Assembly (NCBI GenBank): GCA_026981615.1
Contig: JALSIH010000155.1
Span: forward strand, 1-53,613
From: Chitinophagales bacterium
GTDB lineage: Bacteria; Bacteroidota; Bacteroidia; Chitinophagales; S012-47
Direction of reading: 5' to 3'
Length of the DNA stretch: 53,613 bases
In this document: positions 38,101 through 45,141 of the stretch, piece by piece
Numbering within the stretch: the first letter of the stretch is position 1
Layout: the number at the start of each line of letters is the position of its first letter
Made by a program: the position numbers and the translations under genes
The notes under the pieces: generated by a model
What the model saw: the letters and a program-made list of their open reading frames with translations, nothing else
Told to the model about the DNA's origin: nothing
The model's database searches: none

Positions 38101-39040
38101 ATTGATATTCTTTGATGCTTTGGCGGATAGCCGCCTCGCTTCTTTTCAGATCGGGCTCGACCGCTTGAAATTTTTTGCCTGTGATTTTTTCATACAATTC
38201 GATGTAGCGCTGGCTGACCTGCTTGACAAAGGCATCGGGCAGCTCCGGCATTTGCTGCCCTTCGAGGCCCTGAAACCCGTGCTCCATCAGCCACTCCCGC
38301 ACAAATTCTTTGGAAAGTTGCTTTTGCCGCTCTCCTCTTTTCTGTCTTTCTTCATAGCCCTCCTTGAGGTAATAGCGGGACGAATCCGGAGTGTGGATTT
38401 CATCAATGAGGTAGATTTTTCCGTCTTTTTTCCCGAATTCATATTTGGTATCCACCAGGATGAGCCCTCTTTGCCGGGCCATTTCGCTGCCTCGCTGAAA
38501 AAGGGCCCTTGTATATTTTTCGAGCCGGGCATACTCTTCGGGTGCGACCAGGCCCTGCGAGATAATCTCTTCGCGGGAGATGTCTTCGTCATGTCCTTCT
38601 TCGGCCTTGGTGGCAGGCGTGATAATAGCTTTCGGGAAGGGATCGCCTTCATTCATCCCATCGGGCATAGGCACCCCGCTGATCACACGCTTTCCATCGC
38701 GATATTCGCGCCATGCATGTCCTGCCAGGTAGCCTCTGATGACCATCTCTATTTTGTAAGGCGTGCAGAGATGTCCCAGGGCTGTTCTCTCATCCGGATA
38801 GGCAAGCACCCAGTTGGGCACGATGTCGCGTGTGGCTTCGAGGAAGTGCCGGGCCACCTGGTTGAGCACCTGCCCTTTGTAGGGGATAGGGCGCGGCAGG
38901 ATGCGGTCAAAAGCCGAAATGCGGTCGCTGGCAACCATGACGATAAGGTCATTTTGCAGATAGTACAGGTCGCGCACTTTTCCCCTGTAAAATGATTTTT
39001 GTCCCGGAAGTTGAAATCGGGTCTCTTGGACTGCCTGCAT
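38099..39040 (-). CDS. purC: Phosphoribosylaminoimidazole-succinocarboxamide synthase
   Basis: PurC joins CAIR and aspartate with ATP to give SAICAR. The 313-residue form has FPGQ-type start ([20 protein letters not shown]), [20 protein letters not shown], and the [12 protein letters not shown] region. The frame extends to a TTG at 39058, but that codon lies inside the -7 box TAAATTTG, so the ATG at 39040 is chosen. The gene lies after phoH on the same strand, which it touches through the promoter. Confidence 0.95.
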   Translation of the reverse strand: MQAVQETRFQLPGQKSFYRGKVRDLYYLQNDLIVMVASDRISAFDRILPRPIPYKGQVLNQVARHFLEATRDIVPNWVLAYPDERTALGHLCTPYKIEMVIRGYLAGHAWREYRDGKRVISGVPMPDGMNEGDPFPKAIITPATKAEEGHDEDISREEIISQGLVAPEEYARLEKYTRALFQRGSEMARQRGLILVDTKYEFGKKDGKIYLIDEIHTPDSSRYYLKEGYEERQKRGERQKQLSKEFVREWLMEHGFQGLEGQQMPELPDAFVKQVSQRYIELYEKITGKKFQAVEPDLKRSEAAIRQSIKEYQ

Positions 39041-39055
39041 GTCTTGTCTTTTTGC

Positions 39056-39063
39056 CAAATTTA
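39056..39063 (-). promoter_or_regulatory. -7 box (TAAATTTG) of purC
   Basis: Exact match on the minus strand, 15 bases before the purC ATG. Its first three bases are the TAA stop codon of phoH. Confidence 0.6.
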
Positions 39064-40050
39064 AGCGTCTTCTTTCTGCTCTCCTGCCGGGGTTTCTTTT
39101 TTATTTTTCGATTCGGCCTTCTCAAAAGCCCGGATGATTTTGCGCACCAGCCGGTGGCGGATTACATCGCGTTCGTCCAGTCGTACCACGGATATGCCTT
39201 CCACATCTTTGAGTATGTTGATGGCTTTGATAAGACCCGAACGCTGACTGCGGGGCAGGTCTACCTGTGTGAGGTCTCCGGTGATGATGGCTTTGGCCGA
39301 AGGGCCCAGGCGCGTAAGAAACATCTTGATCTGCGACTCGGTGGTGTTTTGGGCTTCATCCAAAATGATAAAAGCGTTGTCGAGGGTGCGGCCGCGCATA
39401 AATGCCAGGGGGGCCACTTCGATGACCCGGTTTTGCATGTAATAGTTGAGCCGGTCGATGGGAAACATATCGTCCAGGGCATCATAGAGCGGACGCAGGT
39501 AGGGGTCCACTTTTTCCTTCAGATCACCGGGCAGAAAACCGAGGCTTTCCCCGGCTTCAACTGCCGGGCGGGTCAGAACGATCTTTTTGACAAGGCGGTT
39601 TTTCAGCGCCCTGACTGCCAGCGCTACGGCCGTATAGGTTTTTCCCGTACCGGCCGGCCCGATGGCAAAAAGAATGTCATTGTCAAGCGCCTGGCGCAGC
39701 ATCTCGTGTTGATTGGGTGTCTTGGCCTTGATTATATTGCCCCGGGCACCAAAAACAATGACATCATCCGCATTGAGCGACTGCTCGGGCGAGGGAGCAA
39801 TGCCCAGGAGGATGTTCTCGAGGTTTTTATTGGAGATGCGCCCGTATTTTTCGAGCAGATGCAGCATGGCATTGATGGTTTCGTTGAGCTGTTCGATATC
39901 GCGCTCACTGCCCGATATCTTCAGTTTGTTGCCTCTCGAAGCGATCTTCAGACGGGGGAATGCCTTGCGCAGCTGGTCAATATTCGCATTGTTTACACCA
40001 AAAAAATCGACCGGATTGATATGATTGAGGTCTATGGATATTTCAGTCAA
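39061..40050 (-). CDS. phoH: PhoH family ATPase
   Basis: The 329-residue cytoplasmic protein has a small N-terminal KH-like region (about 1-75) and a P-loop domain with Walker A GPAGTGKT at 131-138 and Walker B FIILDEAQ at 227-234. PhoH proteins are ATPases, some linked with RNA handling; the precise role in Bacteroidota is not fixed. The start codon is TTG at 40050: an in-frame TAA lies two codons upstream, and the N-terminus matches relatives (NPVDFFGVN region). A TAACTTTG box lies 20 bases upstream. Confidence 0.93.
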   Translation of the reverse strand: MTEISIDLNHINPVDFFGVNNANIDQLRKAFPRLKIASRGNKLKISGSERDIEQLNETINAMLHLLEKYGRISNKNLENILLGIAPSPEQSLNADDVIVFGARGNIIKAKTPNQHEMLRQALDNDILFAIGPAGTGKTYTAVALAVRALKNRLVKKIVLTRPAVEAGESLGFLPGDLKEKVDPYLRPLYDALDDMFPIDRLNYYMQNRVIEVAPLAFMRGRTLDNAFIILDEAQNTTESQIKMFLTRLGPSAKAIITGDLTQVDLPRSQRSGLIKAINILKDVEGISVVRLDERDVIRHRLVRKIIRAFEKAESKNKKETPAGEQKEDA

Positions 40051-40058
40051 GCTTTACT

Positions 40059-40066
40059 TATTTTTG
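40059..40066 (+). promoter_or_regulatory. -7 box (TATTTTTG) for the SAM hydroxide adenosyltransferase gene
   Basis: Exact TAnnTTTG match 30 bases before the ATG at 40097. Confidence 0.5.
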
Positions 40067-40069
40067 TTT

Positions 40070-40077
40070 CAAAGTTA
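40070..40077 (-). promoter_or_regulatory. -7 box (TAACTTTG) for phoH
   Basis: Exact TAnnTTTG match on the minus strand, 19 bases before the phoH TTG start and only three bases from the divergent box at 40059-40066. Confidence 0.5.
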
Positions 40078-40096
40078 ACAAAGGGCCTAAGAAAAA

Positions 40097-40867
40097 ATGC
40101 CATTCATCACATTGACGAGCGACCTTGGTGAGCGTGATCATTATGTTGCTGCGGTAAAAGGGGCCCTTTACTCGGCTTGTCCGGATATCCGCATCGTGGA
40201 TATTTCGCACCAGATCAGCCATTTCGATATTGCGCATGCGGCTTTTGTGCTCAAAAATGCCTATCATCATTTTCCCGATGGCAGCATACATCTGGTCAGT
40301 GTGGAGAGCACCGACAAAGCCGATGCACGCATCCTCCTTGTAAGGAAAAACAGGCACTTCTTTGTGGCGTATGACAATGGCATCGTTTCGCTTCTTTTTG
40401 ATGACGGCCCCGATGATATCTTTCATATCCTGCGAGAGGAAGGGCAGGCCGGCACCTTCCCTTTTCGCGAGATAATGGTAGAAATTGCCTGCAAGCTGGT
40501 CAACGGATCAACGGCTGAGGCGCTGGGTGTGCGGGTCAGCGAATACGAGGAGCGGCAAAAGCCGCAACCTGTGCTCAACGGAAACAGCCTCCGGGGTTCC
40601 ATTCTCTATTTCGATCATTACGGAAATGCCATGACGAATATCAGCCGTACGCTTTTTGAAGAGATTATCGGAGATAAGCGATTCAGCATTGCTTTCAAAA
40701 ACAATGAAACGGTACGCAATATTTCGCGGAGCTACAACGAAGTGCCGGAGGGTGAGAAACTCTGTATTTTTAACTCTGAAGGATATCTTGAGATTGCCAT
40801 CAACAAAGGCCAGGCAAGGCAATTGTTCGGGCTGAAGATCGGGGATCTCATACAAATTGAATTCTAA
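40097..40867 (+). CDS. SAM hydroxide adenosyltransferase family protein (DUF62)
   Basis: The 256-residue protein belongs to the family that also includes fluorinase and chlorinase; most members hydrolyse SAM to adenosine and methionine using water or hydroxide. TSDLGERDHYVAAVKG near the N-terminus and DHYGNAMTNI (about 173-183) in the C-terminal domain are typical, and the adjacent ALGVRVSEYEE region follows. The halogen-specific loop of fluorinases is not seen, so hydroxide transfer is more likely. It diverges from phoH and is followed after two bases by a small ABM-domain gene, so the two are co-transcribed. Confidence 0.88.
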   Translation: MPFITLTSDLGERDHYVAAVKGALYSACPDIRIVDISHQISHFDIAHAAFVLKNAYHHFPDGSIHLVSVESTDKADARILLVRKNRHFFVAYDNGIVSLLFDDGPDDIFHILREEGQAGTFPFREIMVEIACKLVNGSTAEALGVRVSEYEERQKPQPVLNGNSLRGSILYFDHYGNAMTNISRTLFEEIIGDKRFSIAFKNNETVRNISRSYNEVPEGEKLCIFNSEGYLEIAINKGQARQLFGLKIGDLIQIEF

Positions 40868-40869
40868 CT

Positions 40870-41157
40870 ATGATCAGATTGGTAAAAATGAGATTCCGCA
40901 AGGAAGAAGTGGAGAATTTTAAATCCATATTTCGCGAGCGCAGGATGCAGATTGAAAGTTTCCCGGGCTGCTATTCCGTTCGTCTTTTGCAGGACCGCGA
41001 TGATCCGCAGTTGTTTTTTACATACAGTGTCTGGCGTTCACCCGAAGACCTCGGGAAGTACAGGGATTCGGAGCTTTTCAAAGAAACCTGGGAGCTGACG
41101 CGGGCCCTGTTTGCAGACAAGGCGGAGGCCTGGTCGCTCGAAGACACCATGATCTAA
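40870..41157 (+). CDS. ABM-domain (antibiotic biosynthesis monooxygenase-like) small protein
   Basis: The 95-residue protein matches the dimeric ferredoxin-like ABM fold: IRLVKMRFRKEEVENFKSIF, then FPGCYSVRLLQD and FFTYSVWRSPEDLGKYRDSE. ABM proteins range from quinol or haem oxygenases to proteins with no known reaction, so function is not inferred. It starts two bases after the SAM hydroxide adenosyltransferase gene. Its stop overlaps the convergent OstA-like gene stop by four bases. Confidence 0.85.
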   Translation: MIRLVKMRFRKEEVENFKSIFRERRMQIESFPGCYSVRLLQDRDDPQLFFTYSVWRSPEDLGKYRDSELFKETWELTRALFADKAEAWSLEDTMI

Positions 41158-42731
41158 TTCCGGGGTAAAACCGGGGGAAGCGGAGTTTCTTCCTCCCGGC
41201 TCCACAAGGGCCTTTCGATCTTTTCAAAAGAGAAAGGCAGGATTTGGAAATCCTCTTCAAAACTCACCTTCTCAGCGCCTTTCCATTCAAAACCTTCCAA
41301 AATCATTTCGGAGGCATTCACTTTTTGTATGGGAATAAAACGCCCGTCAGGAAGGGTAAGAAAGCGGATGTATTGCAGGGCTCCTTTTGCAAAGCGGAGA
41401 TGGATGGACGAGCAAGTGAGGCGATTGACTCCTATGAAGCGGCCGCTGTCATCCTCTGCATAGTAAATCGTCTCGGCATTGCCTGCAAAGTGCATGCTTC
41501 GCAGCGTATCGTGCCTGAAGTAGCCTTCCATGCTGCGGCCTTTTGTCTGATTGTAGATTCCCTCATTTTCGCGGCTTGCCAGCAGGGCATGGGGGCTCAC
41601 ACGCAGCCGGTAGGGTTTGTTTTGGCGAAAAGAAAGCACAATGCTGTCGCCAGTGAGTTGAAAACTGTCGATCCATGCCACGGGGTTGCCGGTCAGGCGC
41701 AGCATCGAGTCGCGGCCCGAATAGTGCATGTCGGCAGAAACGGCACTGAAGTTATCGCGCAGCAGGCGCACATTGGGAAAGGCGTAGAGCTCGCGGCCGT
41801 TGCTGTCGCCTTCCGAGAGGAGGGTATCGGCCCGTACGTAGAAAGTGTCCTTGTCGATGTGGATGAGAATAAGCGGATCATCACTCGCGAACACCCTGCT
41901 TTGGCTGTTGTTGTATTCGGCCCGTCCGCTGAAGAGTGTAATTCCTTCAGCCGTATCGCTGAAGAATACGTGTCCGGTGGCGTTCCCTTTGCCCTCTTCC
42001 TGCCGATAGCTGAGGGTATCGGCCCGGATCATCCGGCCGCGGTCGATCATGCGGGCATTCTGATAGAACCTGCCGCTCTTTTCCTTCAGGTCGTAGTAGC
42101 CCCGTTCGCAATAGATGCGGCTTTCTTTGCTCTCAATGACGGTAGGGCCGTAAAAGTGTACCCGGTTCTTGCCCAGATCATAATCGAGGGTATCGGCCCA
42201 GAGCCGGAAGTCGCTTCCCTCTATAAATACCCGGTCTTTGAAGCGGGCCCGGTGTCCTGTTTCCTGATAATAGCCGAATACACTTTGCAGGCGGATATCC
42301 TCCTGTTCGAGTGTGCCTCCGTCCGTATAAAAACCCCGTTTTTTGTCCGGATAATAGGTCAGGAAAGGGGTTCGAAGGGTCATTTCCTGCCGCTGCAAAG
42401 TGACGTGGCCCTGCAGCTGTGCAAGGTCGTCATCGGGGCTGTAATAAAGCGAGTCGCCCGTAATATGAATAGAATCCCCCTGCCGGATATCCACATGGCC
42501 AAAGGCTTTTACCTTGTTTGCCTGTTTGAAATTGTAGGCGCTGTCGCAGTGCAGGGTGACATGTTCATAGATGATTTCCACCTGCCCGCGGAGGATGTCT
42601 GCCTTCATACTGTCAATAATCGCCCCTTCGGCTTCGTTTGCCCTTATCCTGACGGGCTTCTGATCCTTCTGCTGGGCATGAATACCCATCGTAAAGAGCA
42701 GGAACAGGATGGAAAAAAATAGATACTTCAT
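41154..42731 (-). CDS. OstA/LptA-like periplasmic protein
   Basis: The 525-residue protein has a signal peptide (1-19, cut near GIHAQ) and many OstA/LptA beta-jellyroll repeats of the type VHFYGPTVIESKESRIYCERG, LRGQVEIIYEHVTLHCDSA and KVKAFGHVDIRQGDSIHITG. LptA-like domains carry LPS across the periplasm toward LptD. The long form with many repeats is typical of Bacteroidota. It ends the minus-strand group amidase - MCE - OstA, 12 bases after the MCE gene. Confidence 0.88.
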   Translation of the reverse strand: MKYLFFSILFLLFTMGIHAQQKDQKPVRIRANEAEGAIIDSMKADILRGQVEIIYEHVTLHCDSAYNFKQANKVKAFGHVDIRQGDSIHITGDSLYYSPDDDLAQLQGHVTLQRQEMTLRTPFLTYYPDKKRGFYTDGGTLEQEDIRLQSVFGYYQETGHRARFKDRVFIEGSDFRLWADTLDYDLGKNRVHFYGPTVIESKESRIYCERGYYDLKEKSGRFYQNARMIDRGRMIRADTLSYRQEEGKGNATGHVFFSDTAEGITLFSGRAEYNNSQSRVFASDDPLILIHIDKDTFYVRADTLLSEGDSNGRELYAFPNVRLLRDNFSAVSADMHYSGRDSMLRLTGNPVAWIDSFQLTGDSIVLSFRQNKPYRLRVSPHALLASRENEGIYNQTKGRSMEGYFRHDTLRSMHFAGNAETIYYAEDDSGRFIGVNRLTCSSIHLRFAKGALQYIRFLTLPDGRFIPIQKVNASEMILEGFEWKGAEKVSFEEDFQILPFSFEKIERPLWSREEETPLPPVLPRN

Positions 42732-42743
42732 AAAAGGGATACC

Positions 42744-43709
42744 TTACTTGGTACCGATTCTAAGCAAAGAAGGAGAGTAGCGGCCCGGATTCTCCTGAAT
42801 GTCTTTTACGAGTTGGTTGAGACTGACCGTTACCTTCTTCAGGTTATCATATAATTCATCATCCTGAATCAGCTCTCCCAGGGTGCCTTCTCCCGCTTCC
42901 ACTTTGGCAATGATGGCATCGAGGCGCTCCGTAACATTGGCCAGGCCGCCAAATATTTTGCCAAACTCGATCTGGCTCAGCGAATCGCTGATATCTGCAA
43001 AGTTTTTGATGCTGCGGTCCAGTTCTTCCTTGTTGTTTTTGATGGTCGTGGTGATGGCCTGCACATCGCCTACGATGGTATCGATGTGGTATTTTTCCAT
43101 AGCGATGATCTCCTCCACATTTTGGGTAATGTTCCGGATGTTTACCAAAGCACCTTCGATGGAAACCAGGTTTTCATTGATTTTGCCCTGAAAGTCCACA
43201 TTGAATATTCCCTGAATACGGCTGATGACGCTGTCGATGTTGGAGACCAGCACCTCAATTTTATTCTTGACCGGCAGCAATTCCTCTTCTATTTGCTGCG
43301 AGAGGGTCTGTTCAACCGTTCCTTTTAACACGGCTCCGTCAGGCAGCGGATTGCCCTCCTGCTTTTGAATAATGGAAATGGCCTTTTCGCCCAGCAGGTC
43401 GGAGTTTACAATGCGTGCTTCGGCATTGTCGAATATGGGCATATTCTCCACTATATTGAGCGTCACCTTAATAGCGATCAGTTGCGAGTCGGTACTGTTC
43501 AGGTTAATATCATGTACCGTTCCGATTTCGAAGCCGTGGTAGAGTACTTTGTCATTGACGCCCAGACCGTTTACATTGGTATAATACACGTAAAACGTTC
43601 GTCCTTTCTGAAAAAACTGCCCGGTTCTCAGATACTGATATCCGAAAATCAATATCAGAATGGATACAACGGTCAATACACCGACTTTAAATTCGTTTGA
43701 TATCTTCAA
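42744..43709 (-). CDS. MCE (MlaD) family lipid transport protein
   Basis: The 321-residue protein has an N-terminal membrane anchor (about 9-28, VGVLTVVSILILIFGYQYL) followed by one MCE domain (YVYYTNVNGLGVNDKVLYHG, then GTVHDINL) and a long helical C-terminus rich in Asn and Gln. MCE proteins form hexameric tunnels for lipid movement between membranes, usually with MlaE/MlaF, which are not seen nearby. The start is TTG at 43709; a TGA lies two codons upstream, so no earlier start is possible. A TATTTTTG box precedes it. Confidence 0.88.
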   Translation of the reverse strand: MKISNEFKVGVLTVVSILILIFGYQYLRTGQFFQKGRTFYVYYTNVNGLGVNDKVLYHGFEIGTVHDINLNSTDSQLIAIKVTLNIVENMPIFDNAEARIVNSDLLGEKAISIIQKQEGNPLPDGAVLKGTVEQTLSQQIEEELLPVKNKIEVLVSNIDSVISRIQGIFNVDFQGKINENLVSIEGALVNIRNITQNVEEIIAMEKYHIDTIVGDVQAITTTIKNNKEELDRSIKNFADISDSLSQIEFGKIFGGLANVTERLDAIIAKVEAGEGTLGELIQDDELYDNLKKVTVSLNQLVKDIQENPGRYSPSLLRIGTK

Positions 43710-43733
43710 TGTTCAGGGCTTTTATTATTCCTT

Positions 43734-43741
43734 CAAAAATA
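43734..43741 (-). promoter_or_regulatory. -7 box (TATTTTTG) of the MCE gene
   Basis: Exact match on the minus strand, 24 bases before the TTG start of the MCE gene, in the 86-base gap after the amidase gene. Confidence 0.5.
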
Positions 43742-43795
43742 GTCAATCTCTTAAGAAACGTGTAGAGTGTGGCGGGCGTACTTTGCGCTCCGGCA

Positions 43796-45070
43796 TTATT
43801 GCGAAGTGGCATAGCTCCTGGGCATGTCCACACGAAGCCCGTTTTTGTAGGCCGCCAGAAACGCATCTGAAAATCCGGCTTCGCGTGCTTCTTTCAGCGC
43901 CTTCCGGGCTTCGCTGAGTGTATAGAAGCTGCCATAGAAATAGCGAAAGATACCGCCCCGGGTCTGATCGGTATAGACCTTTTTCAAGCGGCTGAAGGGC
44001 GGGGCATTGAGGTCGGAGAGCCGGACAGAGGCAAATATTTGCACGCGGTATTCGATGTTCTCCGCATTTCCGCGGGGCGGGGCTTCCTCTTTCTTATCGT
44101 TTTTTGCTATTTCTTTGCTGCTTTGGGATAGAGACTGCTGCACTTGCTCCTCTCCTTCGGGGCTGTTTTTCGCCTGCTGTGCCCGCACTTCTTTCTCTCC
44201 TTCTTTCTGCTTTTTTTTCTCTATGTCGCTCAGGTTCTTGGGATTGATGCGTTCGCGGGCGATGGCTTCATAATCCTTTTCCAGGGCCGCCTTGTAGTCG
44301 CGGATTCCCCGGAAGATGGCCGAGGCAATGATTTCCTGTCCGTACTTTGAGCGCAGAAATTTCTCTTCATCTTTGTTGCTGAGAAAACCTGTTTCTACCA
44401 AAACCGAGGGCATGGCCGTTTTGTAAAGTACCACCAGTCCGGCTTGTTTCACGCCCCGGTCTTTGCGCCCGGCCCTTGTGCGAAACTGCTCCTGTATGGT
44501 ATGGGCCAGGTCGATGCTCTGATCCTGAAAAGCGTATTGCTGAATGGAGAAAATGATATGGGCCACCGGAGATGTGGGATCGTAGTCGTATTTGTCTTCA
44601 TAATTCTCTTCCAGCATGATTACGGCATTCTCGCGTTTGGCCACTTCGAGGTTGGCCTCCGAGCGATGCATTCCCATCACCCAGGTTTCCGTACCGAAGG
44701 CTGCACGGTTGGAAGCCGAGTTGCAGTGGATGGAAATAAAAAGATCGGCTTTTTTTTCGTTGGCAATGTGTGCCCGCTGGTCGAGCGGGATAAACACATC
44801 GCTGCTCCGGGTATAGATGACTTTCACATCCGGAAGATATTCCCTGATATAGGCGCCCAGTTGCAGCGTAATGCCGAGGGCGATGTCTTTTTCGTGGCTT
44901 GAGGCGCCCAGGCAGCCCACGTCCTTCCCTCCGTGTCCGGCATCCAGTACGATGGTCCGGATCTTGTAGCCCTCATCCTGAGCGGCCAGGCCGAATTGAA
45001 AAAACAGAAACAGCCATGCAACCATGATCAGTCCCCGCGGTTCTATTTTATAGCACGATCTGGCGCCCAT
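43796..45070 (-). CDS. N-acetylmuramoyl-L-alanine amidase
   Basis: The 424-residue exported protein has a signal region (hydrophobic MVAWLFLFFQFGLAAQ), an Amidase_3 domain with TIVLDAGHGGKDVG (first zinc-binding His), SIHCNSA and VLVETGFLSN with the catalytic Glu, and a C-terminal part with SPOR-like pattern (EYRVQIFASVRLSDL, then YRYFYGSFYTLSEARKAL in shorter form). Amidases of this class cut peptides from peptidoglycan during division. The first ATG (45070) is kept; a second ATG at 45025 would remove a short basic leader. The middle is a charged, Lys/Glu/Gln-rich linker. Confidence 0.9.
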   Translation of the reverse strand: MGARSCYKIEPRGLIMVAWLFLFFQFGLAAQDEGYKIRTIVLDAGHGGKDVGCLGASSHEKDIALGITLQLGAYIREYLPDVKVIYTRSSDVFIPLDQRAHIANEKKADLFISIHCNSASNRAAFGTETWVMGMHRSEANLEVAKRENAVIMLEENYEDKYDYDPTSPVAHIIFSIQQYAFQDQSIDLAHTIQEQFRTRAGRKDRGVKQAGLVVLYKTAMPSVLVETGFLSNKDEEKFLRSKYGQEIIASAIFRGIRDYKAALEKDYEAIARERINPKNLSDIEKKKQKEGEKEVRAQQAKNSPEGEEQVQQSLSQSSKEIAKNDKKEEAPPRGNAENIEYRVQIFASVRLSDLNAPPFSRLKKVYTDQTRGGIFRYFYGSFYTLSEARKALKEAREAGFSDAFLAAYKNGLRVDMPRSYATSQ

Positions 45071-45095
45071 TTTCTTCTTAATTTTGACAATATTT

Positions 45096-45103
45096 TACTT
45101 TTG
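45096..45103 (+). promoter_or_regulatory. -7 box (TACTTTTG) of the LptD-like gene
   Basis: Exact TAnnTTTG match in the 71-base gap between the divergent amidase and LptD-like genes, 38 bases before the TTG start. Confidence 0.5.
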
Positions 45104-45141
45104 CCGGTCTTTCTACTCTAACAAATCTAATCAGCAGCCAC

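Noticed and set aside
40097-40867. Fluorinase or chlorinase rather than a hydroxide adenosyltransferase
   Set aside because: I do not see the extra loop typical of fluorinase, and no halometabolite genes are nearby; the general family name is safer.
41244-42722. Plus-strand open frame of 492 codons opposite the OstA-like gene
   Set aside because: The minus strand encodes a clear signal peptide and OstA-type repeats; the plus frame has no start context and no recognisable domain.
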